NCBI RefSeq assembly: GCF_001417955.2
Contig: NZ_LKTM01000372.1
Span: 1-64,000, forward strand
DNA: 64,000 nt
Reading direction: 5' to 3'
DNA from: Mycobacterium gordonae
GTDB taxonomy: Bacteria > Actinomycetota > Actinomycetes > Mycobacteriales > Mycobacteriaceae
The translations under genes were made by a program, and so were the position numbers. Under the pieces are notes generated by a model, which was not told the origin of the DNA, did not search any database, and worked only from the letters and a program-made list of their open reading frames with translations. Below are positions 50,890 through 56,856 of this stretch, piece after piece; within the stretch, counting starts at the first letter, position 1; each line of letters starts with the position of its first letter.

Positions 50890-51158
50890 CCACCAGGGCC
50901 GTTGTCGTCGCCGGTGGGCGGTTCAGTGTCGAACCACCACCACAGCGGCGTTCCGGTCATTGCCTTGATGCGCCGGGCGATCGTCCGCAGGTCTTTGACG
51001 TGATTGCGGTCACTTTCCCACGCCATGTAGGTCGATGGGTTCACCTGTAGTCGCTCGGCGAACTCTTCTTGGCTCAGCCTGAGGTGCCGACGCACCTTCC
51101 GCAGCTTGTCGCCATCTGTCCACTCGGGGACGAATTCAGGGGCGGCATCTGTGCTCAT
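50841..51158 (-). CDS. Phage XRE-family immunity repressor, 3' end in tRNA-Lys
   Basis: This 105-residue protein has a helix-turn-helix KLRKVRRHLRLSQEEFAERL, then QVNPSTYMAWESDRN. The last 15 or so residues (PSRTRTYDLRIKSP) are antisense tRNA-Lys, and the TAG stop at 50843-50841 lies in its D-arm/anticodon-stem region. If this lies outside the phage core, the viral genome must encode a different C-terminus, as in integration-dependent immunity phages. The ATG at 51158 is preferred: promoter boxes place the transcript start at that ATG. Upstream in-frame ATG 51173 and GTG 51179 overlap the -10/-35 spacer. Confidence 0.83.
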   Translation of the reverse strand: MSTDAAPEFVPEWTDGDKLRKVRRHLRLSQEEFAERLQVNPSTYMAWESDRNHVKDLRTIARRIKAMTGTPLWWWFDTEPPTGDDNGPGGAPSRTRTYDLRIKSP

Positions 51159-51163
51159 ACCGT

Positions 51164-51193
51164 CAGTATTCATTCGCACTCAAGTGTTGTCAA
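51164..51193 (-). promoter_or_regulatory. Leaderless promoter of phage repressor
   Basis: On the minus strand TTGACA (51193-51188), 18-nt spacer, ATACTG (51169-51164). Five bases further is the ATG at 51158, so RNA would begin at or within one base of the start codon. No ribosome site is present. Confidence 0.6.
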
Positions 51194-51204
51194 TCGCGAT
51201 CAAT

Positions 51205-51220
51205 AGTACGGATACCTACG
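51205..51220. promoter_or_regulatory. Phage operator site A
   Basis: AGTACGGATACCTACG, first of three related 16-bp sites in the repressor/xis divergent region; consensus ANTACGSATACYTACK. Confidence 0.6.
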
Positions 51221-51235
51221 CGTGTCGCTTGACGC

Positions 51236-51251
51236 CGTAAGTATGCGTATG
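51236..51251. promoter_or_regulatory. Phage operator site B (reverse orientation)
   Basis: The reverse strand reads CATACGCATACTTACG, matching sites A and C in most positions. It overlaps the spacer of the rightward promoter (TTGACG at 51229-51234). Confidence 0.55.
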
Positions 51252-51264
51252 TAAGTGTCTGTCC

Positions 51265-51465
51265 ATGCCGGAAAGTACGGATACTTACTCCCCAGATGAT
51301 CTCGTAACATCCTCGGAAGCCGCTGCCCTAGGCCGTGTCTCCAAGGTGACGATCCTGCGTGCGGTCAAGGCCGGACGCCTCACCCCCTTGCGCACCCCTG
51401 GCGGTCACTTCCGCTTCCGCCGCGCTGATGTCGAGGCCCTGCTCAGTGCCGAGGCCGGGGCATGA
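51265..51465 (+). CDS. Phage HTH protein, Xis/BldC/Cro-like
   Basis: This 66-residue protein has a MerR/BldC-type winged helix: LVTSSEAAALGRVSKVTILR, AVKAGRLTPLRTPGGHFRFR, then RADVEALLSA. Such proteins serve as excisionases or as early lytic regulators. It is the first rightward gene opposite the repressor, the place of cro in phages like BPs. An operator copy (51274-51289) lies inside its first codons. The stop overlaps the antirepressor start (ATGA). Confidence 0.8.
   Translation: MPESTDTYSPDDLVTSSEAAALGRVSKVTILRAVKAGRLTPLRTPGGHFRFRRADVEALLSAEAGA
51274..51289. promoter_or_regulatory. Phage operator site C, within coding sequence
   Basis: AGTACGGATACTTACT shares its first 11 bases with site A. 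It covers codons 4-9 of the Xis/Cro-like gene, so a repressor bound here could act as a roadblock. Confidence 0.55.
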
Positions 51466-52256
51466 GCGGCTTCGCAGAGCTGGAACAGGCCAGCCCCATC
51501 GTCCAGGTCACAAACGGCGTGCCGACGACGACATCCATGCGCGTCGCCAACGGCACCCGCAATGAGCACGCCTCTGTCCTCCGATTGATCCGGGACAACC
51601 TGGCTGATTTCGAGGAGTTCGGAGGGGTCGGATTTGAAATCGCACCCTTTGACACCGCGGGCGGCGTGCAACGGCGCGAGGTCGCAGTCCTCAACGAGGA
51701 GCACGCAACCCTGCTGTTGACCTACATGCGCAACAACGAGGTCGTGAAGGACTTCAAGAAGCGGTTGGTCCGCGAGTTCTCCCGGCTGCGTCGCGAGGCC
51801 GAGACCCGCCCAACCTTCGACCCGGCCAGCCTTACCCGCGCCGAAATCCTGACAATGGCGCTCAACGCCGAGAACGAGCGCCTGGCCCTGGAAGCCCAGA
51901 ACAAGGTGCTGGCCCCGAAGGCCGAGGCGTACGACAGCTTCCTTGATGCGACCGGTAAGTACGCAGTCGGCGCGGTCGCCCAGATGCTCGGCACCTCGCA
52001 GAACAAACTCTTCCGGGAGCTGCGCAACCGGCACGTGTTCATCGCGTCCGGCTCGCGGCGCAACACCCCGTACCAGCAGTACGCGCACCACTTCGAGGTC
52101 ATCCCGCACGAGTTCGAGCGCAGCAACGGGGAGATGGGCTGCTCCTACACCACCTACGTCCAGCCCAGCGGCATCGACTTTATTCGTAAGAAGTTGGGGC
52201 TGCCGACGATTGACCCGCTGCCGATGGGTGTCGGTGACGACAGGAGCGCCTCATGA
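51462..52256 (+). CDS. Rha-type phage antirepressor with KilAC/ANT domain
   Basis: This is a 264-residue protein. N-terminal pRha domain: SMRVANGTRNEHASVLRLI, then NLADFEEFGGVGFE, LNEEHATLLLTYMRNNE and FKKRLVREFSRLRRE. A short coiled link (NAENERLALEAQNKVLAPKA) leads to a C-terminal ANT/KilAC domain (YAVGAVAQMLGTSQNKLFRE to IDFIRKKLG). Antirepressors of this kind bind or counter the CI-like repressor at induction. It overlaps the preceding gene (ATGA) and the next gene by 4 bp. Confidence 0.88.
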   Translation: MSGFAELEQASPIVQVTNGVPTTTSMRVANGTRNEHASVLRLIRDNLADFEEFGGVGFEIAPFDTAGGVQRREVAVLNEEHATLLLTYMRNNEVVKDFKKRLVREFSRLRREAETRPTFDPASLTRAEILTMALNAENERLALEAQNKVLAPKAEAYDSFLDATGKYAVGAVAQMLGTSQNKLFRELRNRHVFIASGSRRNTPYQQYAHHFEVIPHEFERSNGEMGCSYTTYVQPSGIDFIRKKLGLPTIDPLPMGVGDDRSAS

Positions 52257-52786
52257 CCGCCGACGCCGCCAACGCCGGAGCCCGCGATCTGCTCGGTGGG
52301 CTGTACCCCTTCCAGCGCGCGATCGACGGCGTAGCTCGTTGCCTGACCCGTCTCACGGTCATCCCGGCCCCTCCCGAGCCTCCCAGCGAAGATCGCATCC
52401 GCGAGATTGTCCGCGAGGAGTTGGCCCGCGCGCTACCGGTCAACGATGTCCGGGACACCCCCGAAGGTCCGCTCGATGAACACGGGGATGCCGGGGCCGA
52501 CGGTGAAGACCCAGCGCCGGTTTGGGAAGTTGACATCTCCATTGCGAACCCCATTGGTCGCCCTCACCACACCCAGGGCGCCCGTGTCAACGGCCTTACT
52601 CAACGCATCCTCAAGCGCGTCCGCAACCTGCGTGGGCACCTCGATCCGGTGGCCCGCGTAGTACACGACGTCTCCCATCAAACTTCTCCTTCGCATAACG
52701 GTCTCGACAGCCTGAGCGTAGGAGACGGCCCGGCCACCGGCGGTGATCCCGCCGGGCCGGGCCACCCCAAGGGCGGTGCCCAGTGA
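52253..52786 (+). CDS. Phage protein of unknown function
   Basis: This 177-residue frame is coupled at both ends by 4-bp overlaps. The first 65 residues (PFQRAIDGVARCLTRLTVIP, EDRIREIVREELARAL) look like a genuine helical protein. The rest is acidic then Gly/Pro/His-rich, and lies opposite an 81-codon minus-strand gene with a perfect ribosome site. Either the second half is a tolerant tail or the true product is shorter. Not recognised as a family. Confidence 0.55.
   Translation: MTADAANAGARDLLGGLYPFQRAIDGVARCLTRLTVIPAPPEPPSEDRIREIVREELARALPVNDVRDTPEGPLDEHGDAGADGEDPAPVWEVDISIANPIGRPHHTQGARVNGLTQRILKRVRNLRGHLDPVARVVHDVSHQTSPSHNGLDSLSVGDGPATGGDPAGPGHPKGGAQ
52433..52678 (-). CDS. Antisense small phage protein
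   Basis: This 81-residue protein begins MGDVVYYAGHRIEVPTQVAD and contains RRWVFTVGPGIPVFIE, with a balanced, foldable composition and high GC at third positions. AAGGAG lies 7 nt before the ATG, the best ribosome site in this part of the prophage. It runs opposite to the 52253-52786 frame for its whole length. Function unknown; it could be a superinfection or regulatory product expressed from the prophage. Confidence 0.6.
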   Translation of the reverse strand: MGDVVYYAGHRIEVPTQVADALEDALSKAVDTGALGVVRATNGVRNGDVNFPNRRWVFTVGPGIPVFIERTFGGVPDIVDR

Positions 52787-52989
52787 CCCGCGCCGCCGTC
52801 CACTTCCGCTGCATCATCGTCGCCACCCTGGCCACGCTGTGCTTCTTCGTGACCTTCGTCCTCGGTATGGACGGGCCCGCCACTGTCGCGGCCGTCGTCG
52901 TCGCCCTGGCGCTCGGCGGCGCGATCTGGGCTCACCACCTTGAGCACGAGCACGAGCGCCGCATGCGGGAGCGGGAGGGGCTGCGATGA
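52783..52989 (+). CDS. Small phage membrane protein
   Basis: This 68-residue protein has two membrane helices, FRCIIVATLATLCFFVTFVL and ATVAAVVVALALGGAIWAHH, followed by a charged tail HLEHEHERRMREREGLR on the presumed cytoplasmic side. The GTG at 52783 overlaps the previous stop (GTGA), and its end overlaps the glutaredoxin start. Possible roles include superinfection exclusion, but nothing specific can be read. Confidence 0.65.
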   Translation: MTRAAVHFRCIIVATLATLCFFVTFVLGMDGPATVAAVVVALALGGAIWAHHLEHEHERRMREREGLR

Positions 52990-53252
52990 GCGCCTCCGCC
53001 GTCACGGTCTACACGCGCACCCTGGCCACCACCGAGAAGTGCTACCAGTGCGAGGCCACCAAGCGCCGGCTCACCGCGAAGGGCATTTCGTTCACCGAGG
53101 TTGACATCGACGCCGACCCGCTCACGCGCGAGGCGCTGGCCTACATGGGCTACACCGGCATCCCGGTTGTGGTGGCCGCGACGGCGACCGGCGAGCAGCA
53201 CTGGGCGGGGTACCGGCCAGACCGCATCGACGCGCTGGCGGTGGCGGCATGA
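52986..53252 (+). CDS. NrdH-like glutaredoxin
   Basis: This 88-residue thioredoxin-fold protein has redox pair CYQC (residues 19-22) in ATTEKCYQCEATKRRL, cis-Pro in YTGIPVVV, and an end GYRPDRIDALA typical of NrdH. It supplies electrons to class Ib ribonucleotide reductase. Phages carry it to raise dNTP supply. It overlaps the flanking genes by 4 bp and is followed by a second NrdH-like gene without cysteines. Confidence 0.88.
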   Translation: MSASAVTVYTRTLATTEKCYQCEATKRRLTAKGISFTEVDIDADPLTREALAYMGYTGIPVVVAATATGEQHWAGYRPDRIDALAVAA

Positions 53253-53473
53253 GCGTCACCCTGTACGCCCTCCCCGGCAAGCACACCCCCTCGGTGCGCA
53301 CCCGCTCGCACCTGGCCAAGCTCGGCATCGAGTTCACCGAATTGCCACTGGACGGTTTCAAAGCCCAGTGGGCGCAGTCGCAGGGACTGACGTCCATGCC
53401 GATCGTCGTGGCCGAGGGTCACCAGCCGTGGTGCGGGTACCAGCCGGAGCTGCTCGACGGGCTGGTGTCGTGA
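53249..53473 (+). CDS. NrdH-like protein lacking the CxxC
   Basis: This 74-residue paralogue of the preceding protein begins SVTLYALPGKHTPSVRTRSH. Where NrdH has CxxC it reads TPSV, while the cis-Pro loop LTSMPIVVAEG and C-terminal WCGYQPELLDGL remain. It therefore cannot do dithiol chemistry at the usual site. It may bind a partner or have another function. ATGA overlaps with neighbours on both sides. Confidence 0.8.
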   Translation: MSVTLYALPGKHTPSVRTRSHLAKLGIEFTELPLDGFKAQWAQSQGLTSMPIVVAEGHQPWCGYQPELLDGLVS

Positions 53474-53652
53474 TGGCCGCCGGGACCGATGACTGCTTCG
53501 CGGTGGTGACCAACAGTCTCGCGGCGTACTTCGCCGCGATCGGTGCCGACATCGTTGGCGTGCGCGCGAGTGACATTGAGCCGAAACCGTTTCAGCCGAT
53601 TGTCACTGATTGGTCCGAGCACGTGCACGACGCGGTGGGCGGTGCCGAATGA
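53473..53652 (+). CDS. Small phage protein of unknown function
   Basis: This 59-residue acidic protein starts MAAGTDDCFAVVTNSLAAYF and ends VHDAVGGAE. The ATG shares a base with the previous stop and the end overlaps the next start. Its last codons and the next start form a 19-bp sequence repeated at 53900-53918. Not recognised. Confidence 0.55.
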   Translation: MAAGTDDCFAVVTNSLAAYFAAIGADIVGVRASDIEPKPFQPIVTDWSEHVHDAVGGAE

Positions 53653-53915
53653 GCACGAGTGTGAACAAGTGGCGCGTCACCAAGCGGCGCGGCCGGTGGA
53701 TGGTTCGCCGCCCGGATGGCGGCCACCTCGGAGCGTTCTACACCTGGCACGAGGCGATTGCGCAGGTCCGCTCGCGACTGGTCAAGTCGCCCGCCGCCTC
53801 GGCTGGTGCCTACTTCGACCGGCGGGGCGAATGGGACCACGACGCCGCCGTCTGGCATCAGGCGTTCGGGTTCGTCGGCCCGGTGCGCTGCGAAACGACG
53901 GGCGGTGCCGAATGA
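53649..53915 (+). CDS. Small basic phage protein of unknown function
   Basis: This 88-residue protein begins MSTSVNKWRVTKRRGRWMVR, with RRPDGGHLGAFYTWHEAIAQV, a pattern seen in small phage proteins of unknown role (an Arg/Trp-rich beta hairpin then a helix). It ends RCETTGGAE, matching the end of the previous product (GGAE). It is coupled by ATGA overlaps. Confidence 0.55.
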   Translation: MSTSVNKWRVTKRRGRWMVRRPDGGHLGAFYTWHEAIAQVRSRLVKSPAASAGAYFDRRGEWDHDAAVWHQAFGFVGPVRCETTGGAE

Positions 53916-54616
53916 GCATCTTCTCAACCCTGCGCGCCCTGGCTGACCTCGCCTGTGACATTGGGCCCGCGCTGCGCCGGTTCGCCGCGCCGGTGCCGGA
54001 CGACGCCGACCCGTACTCCGAGCGGCTGGCGCGGGCGCACGCCGAACTGCCGGGCGCGGACTGCGGGCTGGGCGAGGCGGATGAGTGCCTGTGCGACCCC
54101 GGCGGCGGGCTGTCGTGCGATACCTGCAGCAGCATTGCCGACATCGGCGCCGAAGCGCTGACGGAGCAGCTCGGCGTTGAGTCGATATTCCGCTCCGGTG
54201 GCCAGACGTCCGAGATGGGGCCGCGCCCGAAGCTGTCCGTGGCTCGACCGCCTTCCGCCGCCGACGAACCCGCCTTCATCGCGTGGCTCGCATCCGTGGA
54301 CGCGCGCCTGGCCGCTATCCAGAACCATCTGACCTCCGCAGCGCCGGGCGCCACCTTCACGCCCGATGCCGCTCCGGAGAGCCCCGCGCCGCCCGTCCCG
54401 GAGGCTGGCGCGGGGCAGCCGGGCTTGCCGTGGTGCGCGGCCGAGATGCGGCAGGTGGCCGACATCCTGGCCACCACCGATTCACCGTTCGCGCTCGGCT
54501 ACGCCAACGATTTACGCGCCGCTGCCGCAACACATTCGGCGACTCTCGGTCAGGACCCTGCTTCTGTTCATGACCGCACCATGAGGCAACGACACAACGA
54601 AGGCCGGGGCCAGTGA
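53912..54616 (+). CDS. Phage protein with Cys-rich segment, unknown function
   Basis: This 234-residue protein has residues 40-72 containing five cysteines (DCGLGEADECLCDPGG, SCDTCSS), perhaps a small metal site. A Pro/Ala-rich linker and a final helical part (WCAAEMRQVADILATTD) follow. Not assigned to a family. It begins by a 4-bp overlap and its TGA overlaps the next start. Confidence 0.55.
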   Translation: MSIFSTLRALADLACDIGPALRRFAAPVPDDADPYSERLARAHAELPGADCGLGEADECLCDPGGGLSCDTCSSIADIGAEALTEQLGVESIFRSGGQTSEMGPRPKLSVARPPSAADEPAFIAWLASVDARLAAIQNHLTSAAPGATFTPDAAPESPAPPVPEAGAGQPGLPWCAAEMRQVADILATTDSPFALGYANDLRAAAATHSATLGQDPASVHDRTMRQRHNEGRGQ

Positions 54617-54807
54617 TGAGGCCGCCGTGGTATTTCGAGTGCGGTTGGTGGTCGCCGTGGTGCTTAGTGGATGAGTGGGCGCACCGAATCGTGAACCTAT
54701 TCCGCAGGTCTGAAACCGATTGTGGCGAACTGCCTGGACTGTTCAGAGGCGTTTGCGGGCGGCACGACAACGCCGTTGTCCGCTACTACGAAGCCCGGGA
54801 GCAGTGA
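54616..54807 (+). CDS. Small Trp-rich phage protein
   Basis: This 63-residue protein begins MRPPWYFECGWWSPWCLVDEW and contains cysteines at CGELPGLFRGVCGRH. A GTG one codon earlier (54613) is an equal start candidate. Function unknown; coupling on both sides supports expression. Confidence 0.5.
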   Translation: MRPPWYFECGWWSPWCLVDEWAHRIVNLFRRSETDCGELPGLFRGVCGRHDNAVVRYYEAREQ

Positions 54808-54953
54808 TGGCCTGGACTGAGAACGTCACTTGCTCCCGTTGCGGAGCCTTCGACTGGGAGGTCCAGGACGGGCAATGGACTTGCGGCTGCGGCAAAGCGA
54901 TGAGTCTCGCTGAAATCGCTGACTACCACGCCGCACTCGACGCCCTCAATTAA
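54807..54953 (+). CDS. Small zinc-ribbon-like phage protein
   Basis: This 48-residue protein reads TENVTCSRCGAFDWEVQ then WTCGCGKAMSLAE, giving CxxC and CxC pairs 14 residues apart, suited to one zinc. The start overlaps the previous stop. It is followed by a strong hairpin at 54958-54985 that ends this gene block. Confidence 0.6.
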   Translation: MAWTENVTCSRCGAFDWEVQDGQWTCGCGKAMSLAEIADYHAALDALN

Positions 54954-54957
54954 ATGC

Positions 54958-54985
54958 GGCTCCGGCTGCGTGAACAGCCGGAGCC
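54958..54985 (+). promoter_or_regulatory. 11-bp perfect hairpin in phage leader
   Basis: GGCTCCGGCTG (54958-54968) pairs with CAGCCGGAGCC (54975-54985), loop 6 nt. It is followed by CCAACCACAACAGAAAGG and, after a C-rich spacer, the ATG at 55014. The same order recurs at 55715-55767, so it may be a terminator/leader cassette. Confidence 0.6.
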
Positions 54986-55013
54986 AACCACAACAGAAAG
55001 GCAGTCCCCCCCA

Positions 55014-55711
55014 TGACTCTTGACCTTGACCGCATCACCCACCCCCTCCGCCTGGCCAGGGGCTCACACCAGCGCGGCTCCGGCAAAGGTTGTGCCATGA
55101 ACGTGATTTCGTACATCAACGGTGATGTGGAGATCACCGATTTTCCGGAGTGTTCCGCGCGGCCGCTGGCGCGGCTGGTGCAGGCGCTGAATGACCGTCT
55201 CGCGGGACCGGATGGGTTCCTGTCGCCGGAGAACAGTGTCACCGTCATCGACCTCGGGTGGAAGACAGTCGGCACTGCGGACACCCCAGGGACGGTGGTG
55301 TGGCGGTGGCTAGCGGATTTGTTGGTGGACCCTGAGATGGGTGTGGTGCGTTACGCGCGCCCCGATAGTGCTGGGGCGATTCGGAGGGTGGCTGCGCTGT
55401 GCGTGCGGGAGTCGGTGGGTGATGTGGTGTCGCGCGCCGAGTGGAATGAGGCAGCCGCACCCGCATACGCAGCCGCAGAAGAACCCGCAGCCGCAGCCGC
55501 AGCCGCAGACGCAGACGCAGCCGCAGCCGCATACGCATACGCAGCCGCATACGCAGACGCAGCCGCATACGCAGCCGCAGACGCAGCCGCAGCCGCACGA
55601 ATTGAGTTCACCCGCTGGGCCATCCAGCGTTGGCGCGACCTCGCCGAACTCGACAACACGCCCGTCGACGCAGACGCAGTCAACAACGCACTAGCCGACA
55701 TCGCCAAGTAA
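55014..55711 (+). CDS. Phage protein with Ala-rich hexanucleotide-repeat region
   Basis: This protein is about 231 residues. Residues 1-145 look globular (SYINGDVEITDFPECSARPL, then LARLVQALNDRLAGPDGFL). Residues about 147-195 are almost only Ala with periodic Tyr, Asp and Pro, encoded by a GCANNC hexamer array. A final helix is ARIEFTRWAIQRWRDLAELD. The first part resembles nothing I can name. An ATG at 55097 (MNVISYINGD) is an alternative start; the first has the AGAAAGG site. Length polymorphism is expected. Confidence 0.65.
55451..55597. repeat. GCANNC hexanucleotide array in coding sequence
   Basis: About 24 units of GCAGCC, GCATAC, GCAGAC and similar, encoding Ala-Ala, Ala-Tyr and Ala-Asp dipeptides. 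One interruption (gaagaaccc) is near the start. The unit is two codons, so slippage changes length without frameshift. Confidence 0.85.
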
Positions 55712-55714
55712 GCA

Positions 55715-55742
55715 GCCCCCGGCCGCTGTCACGACCGAGGGC
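55715..55742 (+). promoter_or_regulatory. Second hairpin leader of the phage
   Basis: GCCCCCGG (55715-55722) pairs with CCGAGGGC (55735-55742) with one mismatch. It is followed by CAACCCAACAGAGAAAGG, nearly the same as after the 54958 hairpin, then the start of a 14-codon frame at 55767. Confidence 0.5.
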
Positions 55743-55766
55743 CAACCCAACAGAGAAAGGGCTCTG

Positions 55767-55811
55767 ATGAGCACTAGTAACGATATCCGACTATGGGCGG
55801 TGGTGTCGTGA
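55767..55811 (+). CDS. 14-residue leader peptide candidate
   Basis: ATG AGC ACT ... TCG TGA encodes MSTSNDIRLWAVVS. GAGAAAGGG lies 6 nt before the ATG, and the TGA overlaps the GTG of the exonuclease gene (GTGA), which has no site of its own. Translation of this mini-frame probably feeds ribosomes to the exonuclease. Confidence 0.5.
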   Translation: MSTSNDIRLWAVVS

Positions 55812-56401
55812 CGCGCCAACTCGTAGTTTGCGACGTGGAGACAACCGGCCTAACGCCCGGCCTGCACCTACCCATCGAGGTCGCGGCGGTCAACGTCACT
55901 ACTGGCGAAGAGCTGCACTTCGTGCCGAAAGTCCCCAAGGGCACGTTCGACAACGCCGCCGATGAGGCGCTGCAGATCAACCGCTACTTCGAACGCGGCC
56001 TGTTTAAGCAGCGGCCAGAAATGTGGGAAGCGACCGATGGCGACTACTGCAATCTGTGGATGATGCTGTCGGGCAACACCTTCGCTGGCTCCAATCCTGC
56101 ATTCGACGCCACGATGGTCACGGCCGGATTCTCTGCGGTGCGCGATCGTGGCGAGCGTGGTTTAACGCGAATGCCGTTCGTGCGCGAGCCCTGGCACCAC
56201 CGCCTAGCCGACCTCGCCGCCTACGCCGGCCCTGCACTGCTGCTGGCGCCGAATGAGCTGGTCGGCCTGGCGCAGATCTGCGAGCGGCTCGGCGTCAAGA
56301 ACGAGGACGAGCACACGGCACTGGGTGACGCGCGGGCCGCGGCGAAGTGCTTCCGCATCCTGACCGAGCACTACGGCAAGCGGATGGAGCCGGTGAAATG
56401 A
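55808..56401 (+). CDS. DnaQ-like DEDDh 3'-5' exonuclease
   Basis: This 197-residue nuclease has Exo I LVVCDVETTGL (Asp, Glu), Exo II GSNPAFDATMV (Asp) and Exo III EHTALGDARAAAK (His, Asp), the complete DEDDh set. It trims DNA or RNA 3' ends, possibly in phage replication or repair. The GTG at 55808 is coupled to the 14-codon leader; an ATG at 55793 is in frame too. The stop overlaps the next start (ATGA). Confidence 0.88.
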   Translation: MTRQLVVCDVETTGLTPGLHLPIEVAAVNVTTGEELHFVPKVPKGTFDNAADEALQINRYFERGLFKQRPEMWEATDGDYCNLWMMLSGNTFAGSNPAFDATMVTAGFSAVRDRGERGLTRMPFVREPWHHRLADLAAYAGPALLLAPNELVGLAQICERLGVKNEDEHTALGDARAAAKCFRILTEHYGKRMEPVK

Positions 56402-56856
56402 CCGTGATCCGTGGCTGGACTGCCGCTCTCGCCCAACGGTATTCACCGACAGCGAGCCTTGAGCGCATCGCCACCCGCATCTTCGCCGAGCTGGACCCGG
56501 CCAACCCGACACACCGCGCGGTCGCTGAGGCAGTGCTGATCCTGGCCCCGTACTACCCACTGGCCGAGCAGGTGTTGGCGATCAACGCGGGGCTGTTCGC
56601 GCTCGACTTCGACGAGGCCGAGGTGGATATCGCGTTGTGGCGGGCAGAGATTGAGGCGCGGGTCATGACCATCTACATGGGCGAAGTCGGCCCCAATCCC
56701 CGCCGCATCGAGGTCATTCCGGAGACGCCCCCCGTGCGCCGTCCAGCACCGACACCAGCGCCAGCACCGGCGACACCGGCCCCGGCGCGCGAGCTAGCAA
56801 TCTGTGGCGCGTCCGCGATGCTGACGCGGCGAAACTTGCGGAGGGTCGGCGCATGA
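56398..56856 (+). CDS. Phage protein of unknown function
   Basis: This 152-residue protein has residues 1-100 helical (SLERIATRIFAELDPANPTH, then ILAPYYPLAEQVLAINAGLF). A Pro/Ala-rich linker (RRPAPTPAPAPATPAPA) and a short tail follow. It is coupled at both ends by 4-bp overlaps. No known family recognised. Confidence 0.6.
   Translation: MTVIRGWTAALAQRYSPTASLERIATRIFAELDPANPTHRAVAEAVLILAPYYPLAEQVLAINAGLFALDFDEAEVDIALWRAEIEARVMTIYMGEVGPNPRRIEVIPETPPVRRPAPTPAPAPATPAPARELAICGASAMLTRRNLRRVGA

Noticed and set aside
51265..51465. Prophage integrase near the left attachment site
   Set aside because: The gene is far too small and has a winged-helix motif, not a recombinase; no integrase exists in 50.9-64 kb, so it should be beyond the window.
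55245..55707. Arg/Leu-rich or Ala-rich minus-strand frames opposite the hexamer array
   Set aside because: They are the complement of the GCANNC repeats and have no start signals.
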